From assembly GCA_025345505.1 (NCBI GenBank), contig JANVCC010000020.1:51323523-51387522 (forward strand): DNA of 64,000 bases. The letters are read 5' to 3'. The DNA is from Todiramphus chloris collaris (taxonomy: Eukaryota > Chordata > Aves > Coraciiformes > Alcedinidae). The notes beneath the pieces are model-generated. The model ran no database searches, was not told where the DNA came from, and saw nothing but the letters and a program-made list of their open reading frames with translations. Every line of letters begins with the position of its first letter. Within the stretch, counting starts at the first letter, position 1. A program made the position numbers and the translations under genes. This document shows, piece after piece, positions 13,631-26,100 of the stretch.

Positions 13631-15238
13631 CAGCTGAATTAAGCTAAAATTACAAGGTTTCTAGTTGGCATTAGCTTGTAGAAGAAAATGTCTTCACTTC
13701 TCCCCAATTCATAGCAGTTATTTTTTTATAAAGAATTTTTATCTGAGAATTATTTCCTTTAGGCACCCCAGTTTTATAGCACTCTACCTGTGATTTAAGG
13801 CACATGGAGGTACATGTGTGTTACTCTTATAATGAAACCAGCAAAAGAAAAAAAGGAAAATCTGTCCATCTGCAACAGTTTAGTGGGGAAGAACTATTGT
13901 TTTCCAATTTTTTTTTTTCAGCCTGTGAAAGTTTGCTTTTTACTATCTAGCTGTTAGTAGAGGAAGGCAGGGAGTAGAGTTCTCCATTCAAGGAACACAG
14001 ATTGAAAAGATGCACTGACATGGGCATGTAAAAGTTTATGTAACTAATTGTCTAGGAAGACCCTATGAAACAACAGCTGGAAAAGATTATAGCAGGTGGA
14101 TTTTGTGTCTTGAAGAGTCCACCGCATGCTAAAAAAAAAAGTACAGCATGGGATTATCTTTCCTGGAATGGATTCAGGAAAAATAGCTCTCCTTCAATTA
14201 AAATACACCTGAGATCTTGATATGGAAGGCTACAGGTTGCTTATTCCTGTTTTCAATATACTGAGTCAGAATTTCCAAGGGTAGAAGCCTACAGGAAGAG
14301 TTCGAATGTAGAATGTTTGTACAGGAATTGAACAGAGCCAGCTTCTCTGCTTTTTAAAATCTTGCAGGAGTGAAAAACAGACATCTCTGGAAAAAGGAAA
14401 GCAAACTTTTGTTTCAGAGAGATGGTAGTTTTACTACCTCTTTCACAGCCAGGATAAGGTCCTCAGCTGGCATAAATAGCAAAGCTCTATTGAAGTGTGT
14501 GGAGCTGTGCCAAGTAACACCAGCCTGAGATCAGGCGCTCAGATATGTAGTTAGGATGCCTTCCTGCTGTCAAACTCCAGAGCAGCTCCTCCCTGAAAGC
14601 AGATCTGAAGCCATAGCCTGGAGTGTGACAAAGAATCTACCAAGATCGTTGCTGCAAGTGGCTCTCTTAAAAAGCTTGTTGCTTCAAAGAAGTTATGATC
14701 AATAATAATACTTGCAACAGTAATGCATGTCAAATAAAAATATAATCAGCATTTTTCCTAGAATTACCAACACCTTAGAACTTTGCAGGAAACTAAGTAT
14801 TTTTTAAAGCAGCACAACAAATGTAAACTCCAAGTATGCCAACAGGAGACTGCAGATGCAGTAGGTCTGGTTTTGTTGTACCATTCTGGTAATTAATCCT
14901 GTATTTCAACAAAATTCCAATAAACTGCTTATCACCGTATGTTCCAAGCATCATGAAGATAACTTGTAAAATTTCAGAATCCTATATCATTCAGTTTTCT
15001 CTTTCTCTGTCCCTTCTTAATACAGCTAATAAAAAGATGTAGAGGTCTTAATAAGGTCATGCTCAACCTTAGCTGAAAACCCTGGAGCATTAGTGGGCTT
15101 AGTTCTAATTAGCTAAGGGTCAGTTTTCCCTGTCCATGCTGTTTTCTCCAAACGTATGCTCTGTTGAGGTTCACGTGTTTTATGGAATATAAATAATCTT
15201 GATATCCTACACACTGTGCTGTGGTAGATAGCACAATG

Positions 15239-15280
15239 ATAGACTGTAAATCTTCAAAAATAGACTGTAAATCTTCAAAA
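15239..15280. repeat. Perfect 21-base tandem duplication
   Basis: The unit ATAGACTGTAAATCTTCAAA plus A occurs twice head to tail, at 15239-15259 and 15260-15280, with no difference between copies. The absence of divergence suggests a recent slippage or duplication event in the intron. Confidence 0.95.
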
Positions 15281-18200
15281 ATTTTGCATACTAAGGATTT
15301 TTCAACAAATATATTTACTGTCTGAGGACCTGATCCTCTAATTAATACCATACACGTAACTTCTTACACTCACACAGATGCAGCTATATCACTTCAGTTC
15401 CAGGATCCAACTCTGCAGATTTTCACTCAATAAATAACACAGTATGGAAGATCACAGCCTCAAGAATCAAAGAAAATAGTTTTTAAATACAGTGTCTTTG
15501 GTTAAACATACCGCAGTGAATTTGGACTAAGATCTGATTCTAAACTGAATTCAGTGCTCTTACATTGATTCAATCTGCAATGCGAGGGGGAAATTGGACA
15601 AATAAGACAAAATAAACATTTTGCTGAGATCTGACTCCTTATCTGACATTGGTGCGTCCCATAAAAGACCCGCTGAAGTACAGTTACAAACTCAAAGGTT
15701 TTTATTGCTCTTATCAGGACAGCATAGAAGATGTCTGTGTATATGATGTATGTATGTGGTCTTTGGCCACACTACTTAACATGAGAAAGGAAAGTGTTGA
15801 CACTTGCTAAAGAAATAGGTTCCTCCCAGCCACCCACCCACAAATGCAGTGTGTGTAGCAATAGTCTCCTAATGTGCTTTTTTCCCCTCCAGATAGATGT
15901 GAATGCTCTGATCTTTTATTTGGCTCTTTAATACATCCCTGCAAATTAAATTACTATTCTTGGATGTTGCTAAAACATTCAAGTGTCTCTTTTGCATCAG
16001 CACTGGCTGACTTGAAATGAGTTCTGCAGGGAGTCTTGAAAGGGGATCCAACCCATCATGAGCTGGCTGAGGATATAGATATAGTAAGGGAAGAGTGAAA
16101 AAGGAAGAGGTGTTTGACTTCTGGGGGTTTGCCCGAAATTCCTCTTTCAGGTCTTACGTTTCCTTTGCTGGATTCCCTCTTTTGCTTTGGAGTCTAAATT
16201 TCTGTCACCTAAGATGAGACAAACTGATCAAGTCTGGGGAGTGCGCACATGGATTGATAAATCCCACACAGCCTGGAACCTTGCATGGTTTACGCTTTGT
16301 TTCCAGCTTTGCGGTAAACAACTGAATAGAAAGGAGAAGGCAGCAAGTCTTAAACTGCACTCGCCAAGAACATCTGCATCTATGAAAACTTTCCCTAATT
16401 GAAAATCTAGTAGTTTCAAATGTTGTAGACTGAGAGTTTGGAAACTAGCTCAGGGGCTGCTAAGATAGCAAGAAGCAGCAGCGGTTTTAAGCCTCCAGTT
16501 CAGGTTGCTCCCCCCACCCTCCTCCTTGTAGTTTGGGTATTCAGGAGGTGCTAACAACATCTTTACAAATTCTAACAAGGGGGAAAGTCTCTCTTTAGAC
16601 TTCAGACACATTATTCTGCGGTTCTCCTCTGACTCCTTTTCTTTGTCATCTCCCCTGCCCCCCTCTTCCCCTCCTTCTCGTCCTCAATATTTCCTCCTGG
16701 TTCTTTGAGATCTACTACACCAAAAATATTTTTGGAAATACCACAGACTATTGTTTTTATTAGTGACTGGAAAGCTTTGTAGTAGGATGCTTTTGTGTTT
16801 CATTTGTTTTCCTTGCTCTGACACAGCTGGTTTTGTTTTAGCAGCATTAGAGAGATGGTTAAACTATTTGTGGCCTTTTCTAAACCAGCAGACCTCTTCC
16901 ACTGAATGCTTTAAACTGAGTAACTGAAAATGTAACTAACAGGTTGTCTGCGTGGGCAGTTTTGTGCATAAAGTTACAAACTCACTGTTTTTATGAGATC
17001 TTTTAATTTGTTCAGCAAAACACTGATCACTGTGAAGCAAGTCCCAGTTTCCCTATAAATTTCCCAGCCAGAACATTGACAGAACCTTGACTTGGGAAGA
17101 TACAGAACAGCTGAAGCAGTAGATCTTGTTCAAACCTATGCATGTTCAGAAATGATTAATGGAAAAGGGGCTTATGTATGTGTGGTGATCCCCACCTTAG
17201 CCAAGAGGGAACAAGAAGAAAAATCACAGCAGGTGGTGGGGCAGAGTGTGATCCAAAGATGAATCTGCCAAAGGTGGTATGTAGCAGCTACAAGTGCCTA
17301 ACTGGCCACTGTGTTTACAGGGAGGAAGATAGGAAATTAGCAAACAGGCACCCAGTCAGAGAAGGGTGACAGCAGAAAGTAGGAAATGCAGAATAAAGCG
17401 AGCAAAAAGTAAAGTAAAATGAAAAAGTAAATGGAGAGTGAAAACCTAATACATCTGTGCACAGACACCTGAAAAGCAAAGGGAAACAGAGGAAATGACT
17501 TGTACTGGAGGCTTCAATGTTCATGTCTGGTGACATAATGTATGTGATATTGAAAGTATGGGCTGATGAATGGCAGGAAAATGAAAGTTAAGAGTGTAGC
17601 TAAATCCCAGTCTCACCAAATGTTCCCACCACCTCTGCTGGGCACAAGCAGCTGCACAGCGATTAGCTTTTGAGAATCAATCTGTTTGACATTGCTTTGC
17701 CAGTTTTCTTTCTGTCGAGGTTAGGCAGATGTCAGACATGGTTTGATTCATCACGTGGCTGTGCGAAACTAGGACTGGTACTGGGGAGGTGGTGGGAAAG
17801 AGCAGCATGTGGGTACAGGTAGGTGGCACCATCCCTGTCAGCGCCTTACAGCTTTGGAGGAGCAGCCCATATATCATCTCGCTGAGAAATACAATGCAGG
17901 TGGGATGGGGAAAGGACAGGCTGTATCTCCTACCTACAGTCATATTGAGTGTGGCTTGTCTCCTTTGTACGCAATAGGTGGGGAAGCAACTGCACGTGTC
18001 AGAAACCACCTCCTTAGTGACAATGCAAAAGAAAAGGCTGAGATTAATTTTCAAGCTGTTCACTGCTGGTTTTTGCCTTTTTCCTTCATTAAAAGTAATT
18101 GTTCGACTCTTCTGCTAGTTTTCCTGGGGGACCCATCGGTAGATTCATGACTGAATGAGGCCAGGGACAATGCAGAGAACAAAACTTGCATCTGAAAGCC

Positions 18201-18954
18201 TTGAATGACTGAAGTCTGTTGTCAGATGATGATATTGAGGTAATATCTTCAAGATAAGAGGACAGAGAAACTGAGCAGAACTCAGCAAGAGATTACATCT
18301 GTAGATGCATACTAGAGTAACTGCAGTTACACTGAATGTTGGTAACAAACTGCAGAAGATCAGACCTTGTGTAATAACAAAGTTAATTGCGTGCTCTTCC
18401 TCTGTCTAAAAAACTGCAACGAAAGCATCAGTCTGAGCTGACACAAAATGCAGTGTTTTTTACTTTAAGCTTTATTAGTCACAGAATAATATTTTAAAAA
18501 CCCAAATGTGTATGCACAGAAGTAGCTGGGATATACAAATATGTGGAATATTGTTAATGAGAAAAGATACACATATGCTGATATCTATATCAACATCTGT
18601 AGACATTGGTTCTTTCCCTTTATCATGAATTATGTTGAGAAAGAACATTACACATCCTGTAACCACAGAGACATATAACTGTGTGTGTCACATTCAATAT
18701 ATATATTCTCTGTAAGTGTGTGTCATTTAATAGGCTTTATTCAGCAGAATACAGGAAACGGAATCGTTCACTTACCTATCCCCAGTAGACATAGTTCTAT
18801 TTAGCATATTCTGTAGTTGTCTTCTGAATCAAATAACAACATAGAGATTTCAGCCAAACTTTTCTGAACTGTTACGCACAGCCCTGTGTCTTGCCTGTTA
18901 CTAGTCTCAGGATATGATCTTAGACTGACTGTTTTCCTGACTTACTCATTTCAG

Positions 18955-19090
18955 GGCTCCAAAGGGTGCGCCAGCTGGGGAAAAACACAAGATACTTCAG
19001 GCGAAGACTGCATGAAATGGGCTTCATCATTTATGGCAATGATGATTCTCCTGTTGTCCCCTTACTCCTTTATATGCCTGGTAAGATAGG
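18955..19090 (+). CDS. SPTLC3: SPTLC3 coding exon (N-T-R-Y-F-R-R-R-L segment)
   Basis: A 136-base exon whose first two bases complete the glycine codon begun in the previous exon. It reads [18 protein letters not shown], then [17 protein letters not shown], and L-L-L-Y-M-P-G-K-I. This is the start of the C-terminal small domain of the alpha-oxoamine synthase fold. The correct frame is not the longest local open frame, which reads through the acceptor in a different phase. The donor is GG before GTAAGT, leaving two bases of a glycine codon. L-Q-R in place of the SPTLC2-type residues and M-P-G-K-I both favour SPTLC3. Confidence 0.95.
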
Positions 19091-20101
19091 GTAAGTACCG
19101 GAAAACAAACAAACCAACCATTAAAAAAACCCACCCTGTTGGCAAAATAAACACTATTCAAATTCATAGGTTATCTGTATACACTGTGTGTGTGAAAATG
19201 GAGTTACAGGTGGTAAATGCTTCGCAAGAGAAACATACACTGTTAGGTGAATTTATCATTTAGTTATGTTCTATTTTAACTTTGTCCCTAGACTTAATTA
19301 TGAGCTGTTCCAGCATTCAGAGTTTTAAAAATTTCTCTTATCCTTTTTTAACTTGCTCTGGAGTAATACTTTTGATAGCATTTTGATTTGGATTAGTTTT
19401 TGGTTTTGTTCTTGTTTTTAATTGTTAATCATTAAAAGAGATACATTGCTTTTGATGTATGAATTGTTTCAGATGGATGCTCTTTATCCCCATCTGTTCT
19501 TTGAATGGTCTTTGGATGTTTTACCATTCAGTACTTCTCAAGCAGCACTTTTGGATGGGCAGAGCAGAAGTCAGCGGTACCATAATATGCAGGTTGAGCT
19601 GTGGGGAGTATTTGGTGGCTATGTCTCTAGGTCTAGTATGTACAATGCAAAACGTTCCTAAACAGGCAGAGTAATTGTGAGAGCAAAGAAACTATCACAC
19701 AGATTGGTTTATTCTTGTTGATGTGCAAGAACCCAGCTCTCATACCTTCCAGAAGACAAAATTCTGTGCTTAGGGACTGTGAATGCCCACACATTTTGAT
19801 TTGAATTCAAAGCCTTTCATTTACAGAAATGAAACATGTCTACTCTACAGTGTCCTCTCTGCCATCATGCTTTCTAGTATTTGACACCCACTTGGCTACA
19901 TAAGCTATTAAACAGCAAAGTATCTAAGTCCTACTGGTAAAATTCTGTCTCTTGCTGAATTCAATTGGAATATTACCATGCACCTCAGCTGAAGCCAGGA
20001 TTTTACCTATTGTTTTATTACACTTGAATGTTTTCTCTCTATAGTCTGTTTATTGGAGACAATTTACTTTGCGGGTTTTTTTCTTCTTCTTCTCTCCTTA
20101 G
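19091..20101 (+). other. SPTLC3: SPTLC3 intron
   Basis: A 1.0 kb intron with a GTAAGT donor. The acceptor has a long TTCTTCTTCTTCTCTCC pyrimidine tract ending TTAG. Its last 170 bases include a diverged palindromic dispersed repeat (19936-20007), which ends about 95 bases before the acceptor. Confidence 0.85.
19936..20007. repeat. Ancient palindromic dispersed repeat, copy 1
   Basis: A 72-base element that starts GGTAAAATTCTG and ends CAGGATTTTACC, so its termini are near-perfect inverted repeats. The interior (T-G-A-A-T-T-C-A-A-T type core) resembles the elements at 42922 and 51496. I infer a short non-autonomous element or an old repeat family; I cannot assign a family name without a library search. 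Confidence 0.6.
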
Positions 20102-20231
20102 GGCTTTTGCAAGACGCATGTTAGAAAAAAATATTGGGGTGGTTGTGGTTGGGTTTCCAGCTACTCCTATCACAGAATCCAGGGCTCGGTTTTGTGTGTC
20201 AGCTGCACATACACGGGAGATGTTAGACACG
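20102..20231 (+). CDS. SPTLC3: SPTLC3 coding exon (G-F-P-A-T-P segment)
   Basis: A 130-base exon; its first base completes the glycine codon. It encodes [22 protein letters not shown], and [13 protein letters not shown] followed by R-E-M-L-D-T. The G-F-P-A-T-P turn and the R-x-R-F-C-x-S-A-x-H-T motif, which includes the arginine that contacts substrate carboxylate in this fold, are intact. A-F-A-R and H-T-R-E-M-L-D-T are the SPTLC3 forms as I remember them, where SPTLC2 has A-F-G-R and H-T-K-E-I-L-D-T. The exon ends in phase 0 at ACG before GTAAGC. Confidence 0.96.
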
Positions 20232-22621
20232 GTAAGCACAGCAGATGTCCTGCTGAAATTAACTTCAGATGCAAAGGAGGTTGGGATAAGTTGTGTGCCC
20301 ATTGCTTTGAATTTCAATAATTCATTTTTACATTTGTTTTTCTGGCCGTCTCTTGGTCTTTAAAGGCATTTTAGACATATATATTTTATTTTAAAAAATA
20401 AATTATGGGACGGTTACCTTGTTATGTTCTTCTATTTCTAATAGTGACCAAATCTGTCATCACAAATAAAGACCAATATGAAGAGCACAGCAAGGCAAAA
20501 GTTAAATGCTAGGTCAAAACTATCACAATAGAAAACCTGAAACGTTATGGAAATAATTGAAAATCAAGTTTTCCATACTCTCATTTTCATTCTTGAATTG
20601 CAGAAGTATATGGGACAGCCTTAAGGATACAGGTGGAAATTGCAAACTGTATTTAGGACTGTTTGAACCTAGTGAAGTTTAAATGGTGCTGTCTGGCATG
20701 CCTCAGTTCTGTATCTTTCTCTGATACCAGAAATACTGTTAAGAGTGTTGAGACTTCCACCATAAACCTCCATTCCAATGCAGTCAGAAATGTGTTTAAA
20801 ATAAACTCTTTGAGATTTTCCATCTCCTTTTCTTTCTGAAGCTGTTTTTGGCCTGGCTTGATATATATCTTGCATTCGCAGAATAAGCTTAGAGGCATGA
20901 AACATGGAGGCTTTACAGTAATTTTCAGGGTTTCTTTTTCCACTCTTTGCACAAGTATGATGCTCAAAGAAAAAAAACTGTGAACATGGAAGGCATTAAA
21001 TATGCCAGTCCTTCATGTAGAGAAGCACCTGTGCCTGCAGAGAGCCCCGGGCTCTCCATTTGCATCCTGAGATTCAGGATCCTGAGATCCTGAGACTCTG
21101 GAGCTAGAGCCCAGAGCCCTGCCTGGCTGACCAGCTCCCACACCAGTGTAGACCCCTCTCAAACATCAAAAAATCTACCTTTTATGTGTGCAGTGTAAAA
21201 TTCCTGCTGCTCTTAAAGGTGCAGTAGTTATTAACAAGGTATAATGCCATAAAGATAACTTTGTATCAAACAGGGCATAGCTACATGCTTGTGTGGGTCA
21301 TTGTTAGCTTTTGCTGTTTGATTGTAGGTTTTGGCTTATGTAACTAGCAGTAGGAAATGAAGTTGATCTGAAGATTAATGTCTCAAGGCTGCTGCTTTGA
21401 TTTTCTTCCCCTTCTCACACACCCAAATGTCAAGTCCGTGGCATTTTTGGGCTGTCATTGCATGTTCAGTTTCTGCTACCTGCACATTGATGTTTCCACT
21501 GGAGGTCTGAAATGCTCCCCAGCCATCACCCTTGCATTTTGCCTTTGAAAGTGAAATCATTGCCATGGTATTTGTGGCATTCTTTAAATGTCCTTACAGT
21601 TTGTGAGAATGGAAAGCCACACATTTAATTACTTGTAGATGGAAAGTTTTTAGGATGAATACTTCGTGAATATGCCTAAACCCAGGGTAACAACAGGTAA
21701 CAAGCACAATGAAAACTTTTCCCTTGGCAAAACTTGTTTTGAATCTCAGCCTGGAACTAAAATGAGGAAAGATCCTTGAAAGGGCAGGCTCCCACCAATA
21801 GCTTCCTTAATGACCTTCAAGTTATCTCACTGCATAAACCATTACTAAATTACTCCTTTTTTTTTCTTGAGCTCATTTTAGTGCCTTAGCAGAAACAGGC
21901 TCAAAATCAAAATTGATGTTTTCTTCTTTGATGCCAAAAGGTTGGCTGCTTTTGAATGTTGATCAGATGCTGCAAAACACTGATCTGCTTCCCTATGGTA
22001 TAGAGTTCCCTCGCTACTTTTTGAATCTACTGAAAGCTGGGGACACAGCTCAGCAAATTGCATTACAATATTAATTCATTATTAATTATGCCTGTGAAAT
22101 TAATACAAGAAGACAATAGAATGCACTAAAAATATCTTAAACTATTCAGACCATTTATGATGACTCTGAACAGAACTGTGGGCTGAGTTCCATCTAAGAA
22201 GATGCAGTGGCAACTCCAGTCTTTGGGCTCTATAGGGAAATATTGAAGTATTGACTTACACATCCATTTTGCACAAGCAAAGACAACTTTTTATCTGCAT
22301 TATTATCTCAGTGTGCTTTTAGAAAAAATGTGGGTTTGGTTTATTTTGTTGTTTAGGTTTTTTTTTCATCTGTGCTCGATTAATGTACTTACTAATAAGC
22401 CATAACCTACTGAAGGAGTAAATTGTGTTCTTGTAGATGTTATTTTATATCTGTGACCGCACTGATGTTCACTAGGGGAGAATGAAAGCAAAATCAGCCC
22501 ATTGCTCTTAAAACTTTCTGTAATTGATGCCGTTATGATCACCTTGTTCTGCTGTAAAATAGAGGTTACTAGAACTTAATTTCTTTTCCAAAAGAATTGA
22601 TGCAGTATAATGGTCTTACAG
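20232..22621 (+). other. SPTLC3: Last SPTLC3 intron
   Basis: A 2.4 kb intron with a GTAAGC donor and an acceptor ending TCTTACAG. Near 21061-21100 there is a local cluster of repeated short words based on CCTGAGAT. I see no coding feature. Confidence 0.85.
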
Positions 22622-22735
22622 GTTTTGAATGCTCTGGATGAATTGGGTGATTTTCTACATCTGAAATATTCCCGGTATTCCAAGTCATCTCATCCTGAAC
22701 TGTATGAAGAAACTAGGCTTGAACTTGAAGATTAA
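22622..22735 (+). CDS. SPTLC3: SPTLC3 terminal coding exon
   Basis: 38 codons in phase 0, ending in TAA at 22733-22735. It reads V-L-N-A-L-D-E-L-G-D-F-L-H-L-K-Y-S-R and then a variable tail ending H-P-E-L-Y-E-E-T-R-L-E-L-E-D. The P-E-L-Y-(D/E)-E-T-x-x-E-L-E-D terminus is diagnostic of SPTLC3 from memory, since SPTLC2 ends in a T-Y-E-E-T-E-D type tail. Together the five exons supply 241 codons in one uninterrupted frame (219+127+136+130+111 coding bases after the split serine base), about the C-terminal 40 percent of a protein of roughly 550 residues. The gene therefore looks functional at this end. Confidence 0.95.
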   Translation, partial: VLNALDELGDFLHLKYSRYSKSSHPELYEETRLELED

Positions 22736-23100
22736 GTTTTCCACCCATGAAGAGAACATTGTGATGCTATGAAAGGGGGGAAAACCTGAAAACTGAAAAA
22801 TACAAGTGCATTTCTTCCTTTCTAAGGACAATTTTTGTTTCTCAGTTAATTGAAAGGAGGGGAAGCTCAGGTGTTGCATCTTATTTTATCAAATTTCTGT
22901 ATTCAAGAGACTGAAATATTGATACAGATTTGCCTCCCGAGGAGATCTGTCTTTCTTATGGTATTTTTGATGCAGAATGAGTGCATCCCTTGATTGAGTT
23001 GCTAATGTACAGCTTTTGTTATGGCCCCTTTTTGTGAAGAGGCTTCAGATAGTCTTAATTGTGACTGACATAATAAAGTTTAAAATCTGCTAAAGAGCAT
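22736..23100 (+). other. SPTLC3: SPTLC3 3' untranslated region (proximal form)
   Basis: Sequence from the stop codon to the inferred cleavage zone. It is AT-rich with no further open frame. The 3' boundary is an estimate placed 20-30 bases after the AATAAA at 23072. Longer forms using signals further downstream, such as the AATAAA at 24347, cannot be excluded. Confidence 0.7.
23072..23077 (+). terminator. SPTLC3: SPTLC3 polyadenylation signal AATAAA
   Basis: A canonical AATAAA about 340 bases after the stop codon, followed by a GU-rich stretch at 23111-23120 (ATTGGTGTGG) at the usual distance for a CstF-binding downstream element. Confidence 0.75.
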
Positions 23101-26100
23101 GAATCAAGACATTGGTGTGGACTGCTACAGAGGAATGAGCAGAAAGTAACCTCTTTAACTAGGTTGCCCTATCATGCATTTCTCCAAAACCAGAAAATAT
23201 TAGAAGGTGGCTAATGCTGAGAACAAGAGAAGTAGCCTGATCAGATCATGTGTTTCTGTCAGCAGATTATGGGAAAGGCTAAACTCCTCCTCTTCTCCAC
23301 AGACCTTTTTCGGCCACTTAAATACATTGTAAGCTGTTCAAATGTAGAAAAATTTGGGCTGTGACATAAGCAGAAATGCTTTTCTGCTAACACATGTGAC
23401 CTACAGCCTATCACATCTCATCAAATGAGTTCTTCATCAGGATTGCTCCCTTTTTGGGTAGCAGTTGTAAATAATTTTAATAACCATTTAACTTTCCCGT
23501 AAAAACCTTGATCAAAACAGTCAGATACTTGCAGTTCACAAACTGCAGATGATGACATTTATGGGCCCATTCCTAAGTTTCTTGAACTAGTTATGGGCTT
23601 AATAAATTCACTAACAAGTACATAATGCTGGAGCTGTTAGTGATGCAGAATGTGAAATTCAGGATACCATAAGCAGTTCTGCCACCTGTTAAATTGAAAA
23701 TTCCACCATTTCTAAATGTGCTGAAGCTATCCGCTTAATGACATTTCTTGAAATATTCTTGTCTGGTTTATGCATGTCAGAGACTGTTTTACTTGTCTAG
23801 TTGCAGACTTTTTTTGAGTAGTTTGTTTTTCAAATAACTACAGCATCTGAGGGGGAAGAGGTCCTTGTCCTCTTTTTCCACTGCCAAACTAACAAATGCT
23901 CAAAGATACTTGAAGAAATTGCTACAACCAGAAGTACTCCTGCAATGCCTGCAGCAGTGTTATCGGCAGGCTTAAGTGGGCTGAGTTGCTTGAAGGAGAT
24001 TGGAGGCTTTTTCCCTTTTTTGCAGTGTTGGAAAGCGGTTCTGCAGCTTTAAGAATGAACTCCAAACCATTCCACGCTATCAAATGTCATTGTAAACACA
24101 TCAGATGAGAGATGTTTAGCTTTCTGTTGCACAGATGTACCACACTTTCATGTTCTCTTGAAAGCTGTGGTGTAAACTTAACCCACAGCTGCAATATTAG
24201 ATTTAAGAACAGAACAATTAAATTGTGGAGTACCAATTACACTATATTACTCCCTGCTTGTTAAAGCAGGTTTCAGGATATAACAAGGCTGATTGGTTAT
24301 GAGAGCCCATTTTTTGTTGGATTTTGTTGTTGTTGTTGTGCAAGTTAATAAAAGTCCAGTGGTACTATAACTTTAAGAATTGATTACAACACATTCCATA
24401 ATATCAAATGTCGGCTTTAGGAAACAGATATCAAGGGCTGGGGGAGGACTAAACAGTGTCATATGATTCTTCATTTTGGTAGACAGACTTGAAAAACATT
24501 GCAGAGATTCAAGGGAGCTCTGTTCATGCGTACGAGCAAATACACTGTGTAAATATTAAAAAACTTAAGCACAGGACAAGGAGAAATTAGGAAATGTGAA
24601 CTTTGTCTTTGAGTAACCCAGTAATTTGTGATGTACTGCTTTCTTACATGCAGGGTGAGTGCACTTACTGTGAAGGAGATGGGTTGAGAAATTTCTGCAA
24701 CCTGTTCCTCGAGGAGAAGTACTGAATTTGATGTATTGTGTTTTGATCTCTAGTGCTGAACATCTGCGGCCAGATCCTCAGTTGACTTCTGACCTTCCAT
24801 CTCGGGGTATACGGCCATAGTTTATATTTCAGCAAACATTATTACACGTGCTGTTGCAGGCAACAGGCTACTTCCCTCAAAAAGAGGCCTGAGACTGATT
24901 AAACTACAGAATGATCACTTTTTGTTCCCCTGTAGGGGAATGTTTTCTGTCCAAAGCTGAATTCTTCCTGCCCTTAGAACATTACTCTCTCATATTAAGG
25001 AGACAGGACAGCTATTTTTCAGAGACTGTCTGTTGATTTATTATATGCTCTCTTCTGATTTCTTCCATCCCTTACACATTAGAGAAAGTACAGGCTGACT
25101 ATCCCTGGGCTTGGGGAACAGTTAGGGAGAAATCCCTGCTCCACTGACGCAGTAAGAAAACTCCCAGGAACTTCAGATTTTTAGATTTTCCCCATGAGGC
25201 TTAGTTATGGTCTGGCACTGGCTTTTTGACCAGCATAATTTCAATTGAGTTTTTCCACATTTACATCAATTTTAATAGCTTTAGAGTAGATCGGCACTTG
25301 TAGACTCTATTTTAGCTAGCTTAAGAAAAAAAAAAAAACTGACAGAGTATTTGTTAGGGAATTAGCACATCTAGCATAAGGATCACATATTTCCTAGAAT
25401 ATACTGCATCTTCAGGCATGTATGTTCTCAGGAGATATAGCTCTCTGTAATTGTTTTAGAAGGTTTTGAAGAAGAACTGCTTTCAATAAATAAAAATTGC
25501 TCAACTTGTCATATTTTAATCCCGTGGAAATGTAAGTATGAATACACTAACTTTTTTGTTGGCAAGCTGCAATTCCAGCATCTTGTTATCTTACATAAAA
25601 TCTTGATTGACCTTAATGCTATGAGAAGGCTCAAAAGTTGTCTGTTTGACAGAGCATCTGAATAGCTTGCCCTTTCCTGTGCCTTTATCCCACCTCATCT
25701 TTTAGAAAGCCTTCGTTTCCTGAGCTTATCAAACTTGTCAAGGTGGTTCCCCAACCATTTCTCCTGCCTCTTTATATTGTTCTCTCTGTTCTGCAGTTTT
25801 TGTCCTCTGGATCTAGGGGCAAGCACGCTGGCATCTGCAGAGAACCTGAAGCATAACAGTTGGCTTTTTAGGCATTGCCTCACTCTGGCTGCTTTTCCTG
25901 GTATCCTCATCAGCTCCTGCAGACTTTAATCTTTCCTTTTCAAATAAAAATTTCCTAGCAATGGTGCTAAATTTCTAAGCTGAACTGAATCTACACTGCC
26001 CAAGCTGTCGAACCAGGAATGGGGCTTGATCTATCTGATCTATCACTCATTCAAGTGTAGATCAGGTTAAACTTTGCTTTGAAGTCAATACTCTTGGTTT

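Larger units (their letters stand above)
7214..18954 (+). other. SPTLC3: Large SPTLC3 intron
   Basis: An 11.7 kb intron from a consensus GTAAGT donor to an acceptor with a long pyrimidine tract ending TTTCAG. It contains an almost perfect 28-base palindrome (13603-13630) and a perfect 21-base tandem duplication (15239-15280). There are also near-direct repeats of 16 bases at 11061-11076 and 11085-11100 (one mismatch), and scattered A and T runs. Open frames are short and on both strands, with no domain I recognise. No exon belonging to another gene was identified. Confidence 0.8.

Noticed and set aside
18886..19089. 67-codon frame overlapping the SPTLC3 exon at 18955
   Set aside because: It is a different frame; the exon phase set by the flanking exons gives the conserved N-T-R-Y-F-R-R-R-L sequence instead.
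22622..22735. Assignment of the 3' gene as SPTLC2
   Set aside because: The C-terminal tail, the A-F-A-R and H-T-R-E-M-L residues and the ISM1 neighbour fit SPTLC3 better.
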